DNA of 64,000 bases, from assembly GCF_901000735.1 (NCBI RefSeq), contig NC_081545.1, positions 10,277,973-10,341,972 of the forward strand. Reading direction: 5' to 3'. Shown here piece after piece: positions 1-11,869 of the stretch. The stretch's first letter is position 1, and every line of letters begins with the position of its first letter. This stretch comes from Corylus avellana. Lineage: Eukaryota; Streptophyta; Magnoliopsida; Fagales; Betulaceae. Made by a program: the position numbers and the translations under genes. The notes beneath the pieces are model-generated. The model was not told the DNA's origin, made no database searches, and saw only the letters and a list, made by a program, of their open reading frames with translations.

Positions 1-950
1 GCAAATCGAGAGGGGAAATAGCCTTATTACAAGCAAAAACAGGAAATAAAAACGTATAGGGAAATAAAGGGACTAAAACAGAAATACAAACAGAATAGAA
101 AAAATCGGGCAAATAACAAATGAAAACCAACAGAACAGGGAAAAAACTGTAGAATCATACTAAGCGAGAAACAACAGCCAGAAGGAAGCCGATTGTGTAC
201 TGGCCGGAAACCGACGCGGAAGGTGGCGTTGGAGCTCATCGCGAGGGGACACGAAGAAAGACCCGACAGCGGACGATGGGCGGCAGAGTGGGCGCATAGG
301 AGATTGGTGTCGCACACAAAACAAACTGGGGGGGAGTTTGAGTGAATCCCCCAAGAGCATCACCCACAAAGTGTGACAAACAGGCAATGCAACAAAAACA
401 ACACAGCAAAATACATGACAAAAGACAGACATAAAGGAAAAGAAACAAAACAACTAAAAACGAAATAAAAATAAAAAAATAAAAAATAAAACAGCCAGAG
501 AGAACCAAAATCAAACCACATCCGTAAAGACGAATCCAGTGCAAAAGGTGTGATGGGCACTGGCGGATCTGGGTAGCAAGGTGGTGGAGCACGCGTCGAG
601 GTGGACCAGGCAACAGACGTTCGATCGGGCAGGACACGAACTGGAGCCAAACCCAACCTAGCAACAGGCACGGCTGATGGAGAATGATGGAAGATCGGCC
701 TCCAAAAAACCCTAAAATCAGAAAAGGGACGGAGAGGGAGGGAGATGAAGAAAACGCCCAAAGAGTAAGGGACATCAAATAAACATGATAGCTCTAGGGC
801 GAGGGGAGAAGAGGATGAGGGGGAGGAGGGGGGGAGGGGGAGAACAGGGGTTCTCCCCCTCCGACGGCGCTCTCTGCTAGAGATGAAACCCTAGCAAAGA
901 GTGTCTCAAGACTTCGGGAGCTTTTCTCTCTTGATATAGTAGTTTACTAA
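1..950. other. Purine-rich, relatively GC-rich block, no gene supported
   Basis: The plus strand is strongly purine-rich, ending in G/A runs (780-850) and AAACCCTAG-type sequence. Read on the minus strand it resembles a pyrimidine-rich 5' leader, such as that of a plant LINE or a gene, but no diagnostic domain is encoded. The long open frames here are low-complexity. Confidence 0.3.
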
Positions 951-1690
951 CTTAGACTAAATTTAATGTGTGTTTTAAATGTTTATAAATACTTGGCACG
1001 ATTTTAAACGAGTCGGAGGATATTTTCTTAAAAGGGATTTAGAGAAAATTTATGTACTTTTATTAATGGAAAATAAATGGATAAAGTAACCGGTAGCTAA
1101 GCTACTTCAGTGGAAACTCCTTTATTTCTCCTCGGAACAACTGTACAAGAGTGTATACATTTATAGATTTTGTCATCTTTGGTTTATACTATCTTTCCAC
1201 ATTTATTGACATTTCTGTCCTAAAATCATTTTGCTACCAACTTGTCGGCTAGGGTACACGTGGACACCCACTCCCTCCCAATTGGGCGGTGAATCATTAG
1301 TGTCTTGTGACTCTTGTGGGGTGTGGATGCGAAGACTGGTTGTTGCTGATCCAAGGGACCCAATTTACACTTTCACTTTCTTACTCTTTTCGTGTTCATG
1401 TCATCTTTAATTGCTTTTTCCTTGATGTAGAAATCTGCAGCTGCCAAAAAGCCGTGCACTTCATCATGGAACTTGCCGGACAGGGCCCTGAATTCAGCAT
1501 TTTCATAGACATCTTTCGACCCAAAAAGCTTTTTTTTTTTTTTTTTTTGGGATTTGACTTTCCTAATTATGGTTTATTGTAATTTGAATATTTGAGCGTG
1601 GGAATGGCTGTTGTGTTTGTTTTTTCTGGTGGTTTTTTTTTTCTGGTGGTTTGCTTGTTAGAATATGATGATATCTTTGTTGGGTGTGAA
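951..1690. other. AT-rich intergenic sequence
   Basis: Contains one copy of a direct repeat (1075-1225, repeated at 2943-3076). No gene seen. Confidence 0.5.
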
Positions 1691-2340
1691 TGGGCCGGCC
1701 CAAAGCTTAGGCGACTTTGGCCGTCGCCTAGGGCGTGCATTTAATAAGGCTTCAAAAAAATTTTAATAAGGCCCAAAAAAAATTTTAATAAGGCCAACAA
1801 AAAAAAATTGTTGTGGAAATTTTTTTTTAACAACACTAAAAAAAATTTCCATAAAAATTTAAAGCCTCTAATAATGGTAAATAAGTAATAAGGCCCAATT
1901 TAATTAGGATCAGCATTAAATAAAAAAGTAAAAAGTAAAAAAATAAATAATAATTAAAAAAAAAACTCTTTAACCAACGTCTCTGTCTCTTTGCTGACAT
2001 TTGGAGAATGAAATATTATTAAAAAACCTATCATCAATGTCTATTGTCTTTGAGTGATAGAATTTCACATTAAAAGAGGAATCAAAGAGTATTGTTTATT
2101 CTCAAAGTGGAATGTAGGTTGTCTCTTGTCTCTTTGTTGTTGGAATTTTACATAAGAACGAGACACTTCACTCATATCTATTATCTAGCCTGCAATTTTT
2201 CTGACTCTCTTGAAGATCAAGAATCTTCGTGCTAATTCTCCAAAACCTTCTTCCTCTCCAAAACAAGAAATCTCCAAGAATCCTCTAGAAGTCTCTGACT
2301 CTCTAAATTAGGTTTTATTAGATTATTATGAAATATGATT
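1691..2340. other. Possible end of a hAT-like element
   Basis: GGGCCGGCCC followed by an imperfect TTAGGCGACTTTGGCCGTCG foldback, then A-rich sequence ending in a leader-like stretch. This start is reminiscent of plant hAT elements, but no transposase or partner end is found. Confidence 0.25.
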
Positions 2341-2399
2341 GCAACACATGGCGGTTCTCCCATGGGTCATGGAACATAAGAGCAACACCATTTTTTTGT

Positions 2400-2810
2400 T
2401 GTTGGTAATTTAAGTATTGGACACTAGGAAGTATAGATGAGGATCAACTGGACTAATACACTAGGATCAATGGATTGATCCACAAGGATAGATAATACAA
2501 AATTCATAGAGTATGATCGATCATTTGATCGTATCACAATTAATCGGACTAATGCATTAGGATTGATAAAAAATCGAACCTTCAATTCTATCAAATTTGA
2601 TCATATCACGATTGTTCGAAATTCGAACTAATGCACTAGGATCATTTGGAAGTTCAATTCATCCTTCAATCTTATCATGATTGATCGGATTAGTGTATAA
2701 AGATAATACAAAATTTATAGAGTTCGATCGATAATTTGATGATATCACGATTAATCGGATTAGTGTACTAGGATCAATTAGTCAATGACTTGGGTAATTA
2801 GATTGTTGAG
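2400..2810. repeat. GATC-rich repeats related to those in the CACTA element
   Basis: Several copies of sequence around GATCGATCATTTGATCGTAT with ACTAATGCACTAGGATCA linkers, the reverse complement of the motif at 12590-13225. Confidence 0.6.
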
Positions 2811-3097
2811 CATATACCGAGGATAAAGTTTGAGCAGGTGGAAATGAAAAATATCCAACATTCCTTAACTTACATGGCTATACCTAGACTTTGTGAGAAA
2901 GAACAATCAAAAAACCCAATGGTTAGTATTACTATTTAAAACAATGGATACAGTAACCGGTAGCTAAGCTACTTCAAGGAAGCTCCTTTATTTCTCCTCG
3001 GTATAAGATACATTGATAGATTTTGTCATCTTTGGTTTATACAGTATCTTTCCACATTTATTGACATTTCTGTCCTCAGAAGACCCTACTGTCTCCA

Positions 3098-3651
3098 TAT
3101 CCGAATTCTCTTCAATTTAAATGGACCAAAGAGTATTTAGTTAATGGCTAGAATTTTTTTTCAGAAATCGTAAGGCTACAAATAGGACACGTGTCCCATT
3201 AATAATAATAATAATAATAATAATATATGTATATTATTTAAGATTATAAAAAAATAAAAAAAAAATAATGGAGTCCGCCACCCCATCTTGGCAATAGGGG
3301 GTGACTGACCACCCCCAATTTTAGCTTAAACCACGCCCAATAGCTAGCCAGAGGTGACCAAATCACCCCATGGCCTATGAGGGTGCTTCGGCCACCCCCA
3401 ACTTGCAAAAAGTAGTGGTTGAACCACCCCCAAAGAGCCTTGGGGATGGCTCGGTCACCCCGGTTGGGCTTTGGGGTGGCTTTGGTCACCTCATTATTTT
3501 TATTTTTAGTCATAATTAATATTTTTATTTTTTATTTTTTTATTAGTGGAACATGTGTCCCATTTGTGGCCTTAGAATTTCTTCTCAAAAATCTTAGCTA
3601 TTAACTAGATACTCTCCCTTCAATTTTGGACTAGAGGGAATCCGGATCCAC
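3098..3651. mobile_element. Foldback MITE with GC-rich centre
   Basis: Long inverted arms: AGAGTATTTAGTTAATGGCT and GGCTACAAATAGGACACGTG on the left match inverted right-arm sequence with few changes. The centre has GGGGTGGC-type palindromes like those in the 30.8 kb MITE. No clear target duplication. Confidence 0.65.
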
Positions 3652-4445
3652 TCCCTCTCAACTTGATGGCTGAACAAATGGAGGTCGAGAATTAATGGCC
3701 CTTGGCCTTACACATGACCACATCAAGTCTCTAAAAGGCATATTAAGGATGTATTTGGCCCTTGAATTTCCCTACCAAAAAGTATGTTTAAAAATAAAAT
3801 TATAAAAATAAAATTATAAAAGTGTTTTGATTGGGAGTGCAATTAAAAAAAAAAAAAAAAAAAAAAAACCGATTTTAATACTTGAAAAAATACACATGTT
3901 CAAGCCATAGACATGGGGTGTGTTTTTTAAAAAAATTCAAACCGCAATTTTACCACATTTGATTGCATTTTTAAAAATAATATTTTCATCAATTATGTTT
4001 TAAAATCAAAACGATTGTCGCGAAGTTATCTGTTTTGAATTATGAATTAAATAGCATTTTTAAAATTACATGGTTTATTTGTTACACCTCTATAGTCTGA
4101 AGCTACAAATAAAAAAAAAAAAAAAAAAGGATAAAACTTTGTTATTATTGTTCTTGAGAACTCTCAAGAATAAAATAGTGAGAGCAATTTACGAACTCCC
4201 ACTCTTTGTTATTATTAATCACTTGAAATAAGGCTCGAGCTTTAAGGAAAAAAGTTTTGCCCAGTAGTCGAGAAGTAACCCAACAACCAAGTAAGTAATT
4301 TTTACTTTACTGTTTTTATGTAATATATAGCATGATTCTTCACGTATATATATTTTAAAGTTTAATCTTGAATTTTGATTTTCTGCTCCGCATTTGACGT
4401 TCATTGTATATCGTATTAATCCCAACAAATAGTAACAAGAGCTCT

Positions 4446-4476
<31 letters not shown>

Positions 4477-5330
4477 CAACAAGTAGTACCAGAAGTGGGC
4501 TTTATAGAAAGATAACAACTGATTGGGCTTTGAAGAGAATGGTTGAATCTGTTGGGCTGGTTGTCTATAAGAATTTAAAACCTTTGCAAGTCAAATTTAG
4601 TTGGCCATTTTCATGTAATCATTTTACTTCTACCATCAAATCTAATTCCTTTTCGATTAAAAAAGAAAAAAAATAAAAAATATATCCAATTACTTTTCAG
4701 AATTAAAAAAAGAAAGAGAATTCAATTACTTTTTAGGATGCAATTGATATTCAATTTCATAAACAAATCAAATCAATTTCCCTTGAAATAATAGCCCTAT
4801 TTTGGGTTGTATTTATAAAAATCTCTCTTTTCTCGAGAAAAAAAAAAATTTGTGAAAAGGTAAAAATAAATATAATAAGAAGGATTATTTACCATCATCA
4901 AATAATCAGAAAAGAAAATCTTTTCTCATACACAGCACTGCACGTGCTGTCTCAGAAGGTGTCCTAAGATTTTTCCGAGTTCATCATCTTGATGATTTAA
5001 CAAAAACAGCTCAAAAAAATTTAATATAAAAACAAAAAAAAAAAAACAAAATGAAATAGAAACAGATAAAAAGCTTCAAGAGCAAGAATCAGAAAGAACG
5101 TAGCGAGGATATCTTGATCACATGAAGTTGATCATCACCCGTCAATCACTTTCATCATATCCACAAATCAACCAATCAGAATTTGGGAAGACCAGAGCGT
5201 AAAAGAGAATTAGATTGAGAGAGAGAGAGAGAGAGGGAGAGAGAGGCGTTGAGAAAAAAAGCAGGAGGAGAAGCATTTTATAGCGGTGTGATTGAAAGTT
5301 TGAAACCCTAGATGCGATCAAATCATGCCG
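3652..5330. other. AT-rich intergenic DNA
   Basis: Poly-A/T runs (3843-3870, 4110-4128, 4441-4475) and a GA-repeat leader-like tract at 5215-5245 followed by GAAACCCTAG. No gene supported. Confidence 0.4.
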
Positions 5331-6334
5331 TTTGGATACAGGTATGCCGTTTCCTAGATTATGCTATTCAATGCTTGGATAATAATTGATTGGGCTGGTT
5401 GATGAGTTTTGGACGAAATCTCGCTATTGGGCTTTGGCCCAAGCCCGCCTACTGTTTGGAAAGGATCTGGCTTCCATGCGCAGGAGGCATGGCCAAAGTG
5501 GAAGATGATTGGGGTTTGATATTTTTTAATATTTTTATCTTTTTAATTATTATTTGTTTTATAATTTTTAAGTTTTAATATTTTTTTATCATTAACTTTT
5601 TAAACTTTTCAAACGGTACCGTTTTCCACTACCGCATGCAAGTCATATTCGTTTGGAAAATAGTAAATGTGACGGTGAAAGACTAAAGTTACGTATTTAA
5701 TTTATATCTAACTCCCATACAACTGAACTGATGTGGCACATAAATCACTGGATCAACCCTTATTAAAAAAAAAAAAAAAAAATTGAAGGGCTCATGGGCA
5801 TTGAATAGGATGAAAAGTTGATTATTTAAAATTACTCAACTGTGAAAACTGGTGATTATCCAACACTTGTATAAAAATAAAAATAAAAATAAAAGAAAAA
5901 AGGGAATTGTATGGTGAGCATTACTTTTCTTCAAATATTCTTGAAGAGAGATGTTCATTAGTTTCTTATATATTCTAAATTTTTATTAAATTTGGAATAT
6001 TAATCTTAGTTGCCTCAATAAAGCATTGATCCAAATTAACTAATTGTACTCATTTTATCACATAGTTCCAAATAGTAAGTAAAAAACACAGTAAACATTG
6101 TTTAGTTAATTGATAAAAATTTAACATATGTGCCTCATTAGCTCAAATTTCAAATGTAAAAATATAATTGTAAATCATTTTCTTATGAATTAGTCTGAGG
6201 TCAAGACTGAGACTGACCATAGAATCTAGTATTGCAATAAAATGCATAGAAAAAAAAAAAATCACATGTATATAGTTAAAAACTTATTATTTAAATAAAA
6301 GCAATTATCAAAAAAACGGCTAATAAAATTAACT
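5331..6334. other. Intergenic DNA downstream of pseudogene C
   Basis: Contains an open stretch of 62 codons (5390-5578) with no recognisable motif and AT-rich sequence after it. Nothing else seen. Confidence 0.4.
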
Positions 6335-6558
6335 TCAAGGGATTGGCTCAAGTAGTAAGAATCTTGATCTTGGTGAAATTCCCATAAGGTGTAAGGTTGA
6401 AATCTCTTTCTATGCAATCAATTCTTTGGAACCATGTCGCCAATGAAACCGGAGTCTTACTCAATTTATATTGAGGAAACGCTTTACACAGATCTAGAGT
6501 TTGCCGATAAAAATAGGTACACAAAGTGACTCTTCTTAGAAGAATTTTCCATTATTAA

Positions 6559-6589
<31 letters not shown>

Positions 6590-6600
6590 GAAGGACAACA
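6335..6600 (+). mobile_element. Probable SINE
   Basis: TTGGCTCAAGTAGTAAGAA and AAGGTTGAAATC resemble degraded A and B boxes. The 3' part (TACACAAAGTGACTCTTCTT) and an (ATT)n/AAT tail match SINE-like tails lying downstream of genes A and B (24240-24300, 49700-49770, 52810-52875). No target duplication fixed. Confidence 0.5.
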
Positions 6601-7075
6601 ATATTGTAGTCACCTTTCCCAATTCATAAGATTTTTGGAAGTCTTCATAATGCACACCAAATAACAATGCAAGAGACAAACACTTAGGTTTGTCATTATA
6701 TTATTAAAACCAAACTACATGATATAGATGTACATAAATAAAAGGGTGGCCTTCCAAATTAAAATTTTTTTCTGAATAGGAACTTTATCTGCGGCTTTGA
6801 ACATCATCTCAAAGGCAGTGACTTGAACTTCTGTGGATCTAAGAATCCTTTTTCAATCCCAGCAGTGACCCTCAGATTTCCCATATAACTTACTATTGCA
6901 CATATCATTAATAAATAGTGTAACACTAATAACAGAATTGAAGTTTTTTGTAGTTGATACTTGGTATGCATTTTCGGTTACCATTAAAATTAAAACACTT
7001 ATCTTAATTATTAAAATTTAGAGGAAGCTGAATGGTAAATAAACATCAAAGTAGTCCATATAATTGTTATTGCAT

Positions 7076-7174
7076 CCCCAATGGGTAGTTCAATCGACAG
7101 TGAACCACGCCTCATGAAGCGGAGGTCACTAGTTCGAATCCCCCTCCCCCTTCCTTTGTGTGGATATATATATA
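7076..7174 (+). mobile_element. Short tRNA-derived SINE (99 bp)
   Basis: Box A-like TGGGTAGTTCAATCG and box B-like AGTTCGAATCC. Flanked by a 17-bp duplication with one mismatch (7059-7075, 7175-7191) around ATAATTGYTATTGCAT. Confidence 0.75.
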
Positions 7175-7540
7175 TATAATTGCTATTGCATTGCCTAAGG
7201 TCTCATAATTGCTATTCAACACAATAAATTGTTGTTTTTAGGATTTGGCTTAGGTGCTATTAAAAAAAAAAAAAAATTGTAATTTTTTTTATGGTCCATA
7301 TTTAATTTTATTGCCTTTTTTTTTTTAATGAAAAACTTCAAATTATATATGAACTGTTAAAAAAATAAAAATAAAATCTTAGATGTAAATTTATTCAGTG
7401 CACATAAGAAGTTGAAAGTCCAAAAAACAAAGCCATATTAATGACTCATGAGAAAATTACAAATGAAGTCAAATGTCCTCTTTATTCTTTATTGTATAAA
7501 ACAAACAAGTGACTTTTAGATATAAACATGCTACAAATTA

Positions 7541-7800
7541 ACTCCAAGGGGTTGGCTTGGTGGTCTAAAGGAGTAGAGCTTGAGGCTTTGAGTTTGCTCC
7601 TCAATGGTTTCAGGTTCGAAACCCATCGGGTGCTACCTCTCATTTGGGGTCACACCCCTCTAGTGAATAGCCAGTGACTTACCCCGTTTTGTGTAGGGAA
7701 ATTTTCGAGGGTACGTTGCGCGGGGTCGAGGTTTACTCTGCAGAGGTGGGTCTGAAGGGCCCTACCTTAGAGAAGTTCCTCTAAATAAAAAAATAAAAAA
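7541..7800 (+). mobile_element. tRNA-derived SINE in intron 4 of pseudogene C (about 260 bp)
   Basis: Box A-like TGGCTTGGTGGTCTAAAGG and box B GGTTCGAAACC sit at pol III promoter spacing. It ends in an A-rich tail and is flanked by 12-bp duplications TGCTACAAATTA (7529-7540) and TGCCACAAATTA (7801-7812). Gene A has the plain GCCACAAATTA site near 25695. Not a tRNA gene: no cloverleaf 3' half. Confidence 0.85.
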
Positions 7801-8383
7801 TGCCACAAATTATTCATATATATCTACGAGAAGCTGGTCACAAAGTAATTAATGTTGATTTTTATTTTTTTATTTTATCAAAAGTTCAAATTATCACAAA
7901 ATAAAAAGGCAAATTACGTTGAATGACGCGGCTATAAGCATTCACATTGATTTATGTATATTTTTATGTAAAATGACTAATCAAAACCTATTTGATCTAA
8001 TTTAGCTAATGAGTTTTAAAAGATACTAAATATCCGATTATCTTCTTTTTTTTTTTTTTGTTTATCTATATCATTTAAATTTTTATTTTTATAAGTACTG
8101 TATTTTTCCTAAAGATTATACTTTTCAACTTTTGGGAAAAGAGAGATGTAGTGCGAGAAATAGTAGGAGACAATTTTGGGAAGAAAGAGATGTGGAGAGG
8201 GAAATAATATATTAATGAGATGGATGTGTGAACCGTACATGCTATATGTTGCGGTGCACTATTCACAAATGGAACAAGAATGTATTTTACATTTGAGATG
8301 CATAATCGAATACTGATGGTTTTTTAGTGTTTTGTTTATCTATTTTAGATAAAAGTAAGAAATAAGTAAGTCAATGTAAGTGT

Positions 8384-8389
<6 letters not shown>

Positions 8390-8415
<26 letters not shown>
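8390..8415. repeat. (TA)n microsatellite next to the exon-4 donor of pseudogene C
   Basis: About 12 TA units just downstream of the donor site. Confidence 0.9.
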
Positions 8416-8418
8416 TAC

Positions 8419-8559
8419 TTGAGGTAAACCAAGTGTCATGAAATAAAAGCCTTTCAGCGGATGATTAGCAATAGTCACTTGCTCCGCTGGCCCATTAATC
8501 AGGTTTGAGATTGTCATACTGGAGTTCCTCACTATCCCATGGACATATCTAGCAGCTGC
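8419..8559 (-). pseudogene. Exon 4 of WSD pseudogene C (open frame)
   Basis: The exon is 141 bp, three more than the intact paralogs, from one extra Asn codon in the SNLINGPAEQ segment. Splice sites are preserved. It reads open but belongs to a dead gene. Confidence 0.85.
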
Positions 8560-8737
8560 CTGCAGTACCAACTCTCCCATATTAAGAGATATAGTGTGAA
8601 CAAAAATAAAACTGATAGTTAGCATCTTAAAACATGTCAAATCATCCATTATAAAGTTGGTGTAAAAACTTAGTGTAAAGAGTAGCACTATTCATTTTAA
8701 AAATATTGATTAGTGATGAATAAGATCATGCATGTAC

Positions 8738-9097
8738 CTCAGGGCCCCTAAGTTTCTTCACAATGTCCAAAAGCCTATCAGTGAGATAAACACCTAATGA
8801 GGTTCTCCTCTTCTTGATTATCTTTTGTGCTTCCAACACATACTCTAGAAGGTTTGAGGATTTAGGATCCTTAAACTTTGGTATTGGTACATGCAAGAAG
8901 GCTATTCGGTTCCCCCACTGTGCCTCTGAGTCTCCCACCATCTCCTGGCCTTGATTGATTTTTAGTTCTTAACTTTCCTAGTATTGAGCAACACCAATGC
9001 TAGCTGTAGAATTTACATTGCTTGATTTATGGCTAATCTCTTGCATGCATAACCGAGCGCCATAGAAGATTATCCCAACAATTATATCATTCACTGT
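8738..9097 (-). pseudogene. Exon 3 of WSD pseudogene C, frameshifted
   Basis: The exon is 360 bp against 351 bp in genes A and B. Two small insertions (+4 and +5 bp) restore the overall frame, but the stretch between them reads out of frame and meets a TAG. Both splice sites still look intact, so decay here came after the exon was under selection. Confidence 0.85.
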
Positions 9098-9559
9098 CTG
9101 CACTTTTGAAAATATAATTGAAATGAAACAATCTATTAACAAAAATAAGTATATATATACCTTAAGCATTGATTTTGTTGAATCCAGCCAAAGTTAATTA
9201 GGAACTATATATTGTTATGTATATTGCATGTTAGCAAGCAGTTAACCGTTAAATATTGCATAAACTTTAAATCATAATCATAAAAACGGATTAGTTTTTT
9301 TTGTCTTTGTGGACTTTAATATGGTTTCTAATTGTGATTGAATTAATGAATGTAACTGTGCATGTCCAGAAACATTTATTTCGAAGCCCAATAATTGTAT
9401 CTGAACTTGGAGACCAAGAACTTGGGAGAAACTATCCATTCGTGTTCAACGGTGAAATCAGATTGAGAAACAAAATGTTATAACCTTGGAAAAAAGTATT
9501 AGATTTCTTGTTCAAGTGCGAGTGCATACAATTTCAACATGTACTACAAGAAATTTACT

Positions 9560-11820
9560 CATCAGGGGCGACTTTATAGTCGCCCCTAATACTCAACTAT
9601 TAGGGGCGACTTTTCAAAGTCGCCCCTAATAGTTAAGTATTAGCGTCCACATCTAAGTGGACGCTAATAGGCGACCGAAAAGATGAATATTAGCGTCCAC
9701 TTTACAATGGACGCTAATAACTCGACCCTAATATGCACGCGGGAATTATTCAAGAGGTGGGAGAAATATAAGCGTCCAAAAAAACACTTTTAGCGTCGAC
9801 ATTTTGTCGACACTGATAGTGGAGCAGTAGCATCCACTTAAGTGGACGCTAAAAGATGGCAAAAAATAAAAAAATAAAAAAATCAAATAAAAGATCAATA
9901 GCGTCCACTCTGAAAGTCGCCCATAATAGTTAAGTATTAGGGTCGACTTTGTGGACCTTAAAGAGTAGGTAGAAAAATAAATAAGAAAAATTTTAAAAAA
10001 AAATTGATGCCCAATAGCGTCCACTAAAAGTGGACGCTAATACTTAAGTATTATGGTCGACTTTGAAAGTCGCCCCTAATAGTTAAGTATTAGGGTCAAC
10101 TTTGTGGACGCTAAAGAGTTGGTAGAAAAATAAAAATAAAAATAAAAAAATCAAATTGATGCCCAATAGCGTCCACTTTTAGTGGACGCTAATACTTAAG
10201 TATTAGGGTCGACTTTGTGGACGCTAAAGAGTTGGTAGAAAAATAAAAATAAAAAAAATAAAATAAAATTGATGTCCAATAGCGTCCACTAAAAGTTGAC
10301 GCTAATACTTAAGTATTAGGGTCGACTTTGAAAGTCGCCCCTAATACTTAAGTATTAAGGTCGATTTTGTGGATGCTAAAAAGTAGGTAGAAAAATAAAT
10401 AAAAAAATAAAATTGATGCCCAATAGCTTCCACTAAAAGTGGACGCTAATACTTAAGTATTTGGGTCAACTTTGTGGACGCTAAAGAGTAGGTAGAAAAA
10501 TAAATAAAATAATAAAATAATAAAATTGATGCCCAATAGCGTCCACTAAAAGTAGACGCTAATACTTAAGTATTAGGGTCGACTTTGAAAGTCGCCCCTA
10601 ATACTTAAGTATTAGGGTCCACTTTGTAGAGGCTAAAGAGTAGGTAGAAAAATAAAATAAAATAAATAAAAAAATAAAATTGATGCCCAATAGCGTCCAC
10701 TAAAAGTGGACGCTAATACTTAAGTATTAGGGTCGACTTTGAAAGTCGCCCCTAATACTTAAGTATTAGGGTCGACTTTGTGGACGCTAAAGAGTAGGTA
10801 GAAAAATAAATTAAAAAAATAAAATTGTTGCCCAATAGCGTCCACTAAAAGTGGACGCTAATACTTAAGTATTAGGGTCGACTTTGAAAGTCGCCCCTAA
10901 TACTTAAGTATTATGGTCGACTTTGTGGACGTTAAAGAGAGGTAGAAAAAAAAAATAAAAAAAAAAAAAAAATAAAATTGATGCCCAATAGCATCCACTA
11001 AAAGTGGACGCTAAAGAGTAGGTAGAAAAATAAAATAAAAAACATAAAAAAATAAAATTGATGTCCAGTAGCGTCCACTAAAAATGGACGCTAATACTTA
11101 AGTATTAGGGTCGACTTTGAAAGTCGCCCCTAATACTTAAGTATTATGGTCGACTTTGTGGACGCTAAAGAGTATGTAGAAAAATAAAAAAATTTTAAAA
11201 AAAAATTGTTGCCCAATAGCGTCCACTAAAAGTGGACGCTAATACTTAAGTATTAGGGTCAACTTTGAAAGTCGCCCCTAATACTTAAGTATTATGGTCG
11301 ATTTTGTGGACGCTAAAGAGTAGGTAGAAAAATAAATAAATAAATAAAATTGATGCCCAATAGCCTAAAGAGTAGGTAGAAAAATAAAATAAAATAAATA
11401 AAAAAATAAAATTGATGCCCAATAGCGTCCACTAAAAGTGGACGCTAATACTTAAGTATTAGGGTTGACTTTGAAAGTCACTTCTAATAGTTAAGTATGA
11501 GGGTCGACTTTATGGACGCTAAAGAGTAGGTAGAAAAATAAATAAAAAAATAAAATTGATGCCCAATAGCGTCCACTAAAAGTGGACGCTAATACTTAAG
11601 TATTAGGGTCGACTTTGAAAGTCGCCCCTAATACTTAAATATTAGGATCAACTTTGTGGACGTTAAAGAGTAGGTAGAAAAATAAATAAAAAAATAAAAT
11701 TGATGCCCAATAGCGTCCACTAAAAGTGGACGCTAATACTTAAGTATTAGGGTCGACTTTGAAAGTGGACGCTAATACTTAAGTATTAGGGTCCACTTTG
11801 TGGACGCTAAAGAGCTTGTA
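9560..11820. repeat. Left subterminal palindrome array of the CACTA element
   Basis: About fourteen copies, complete and partial, of a unit of roughly 150 bp. Each holds an inverted pair TAGCGTCCACT / AGTGGACGCTA, a TACTTAAGTA palindrome, an inverted pair GTCGACTTT / AAAGTCGCC, and an A/T-rich spacer starting AGGTAGAAAAATAAA. Subterminal repeats are expected transposase binding sites in CACTA elements, but this array is unusually long and built entirely of foldbacks. Confidence 0.9.
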
Positions 11821-11869
11821 AAAAATTATAAAAAAAAAAAGTGTAAAAAACAAATAAAACTAAAAGATT

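Noticed and set aside
27..778. Several hydrophobic open frames on the minus strand, up to 180 codons
   Set aside because: They come from pyrimidine-rich sequence, have low complexity in overlapping frames and show no family motif.
7541..7640. Possible tRNA gene
   Set aside because: Only pol III promoter boxes are present. There is no cloverleaf 3' half, and the A-rich tail and target duplications mark a SINE.
9560..11820. Regular direct repeats that could suggest a CRISPR array or a centromeric satellite
   Set aside because: Units are palindromic, of variable length, without unique spacers, and lie exactly inside CACTA ends with a target duplication in a plant genome.
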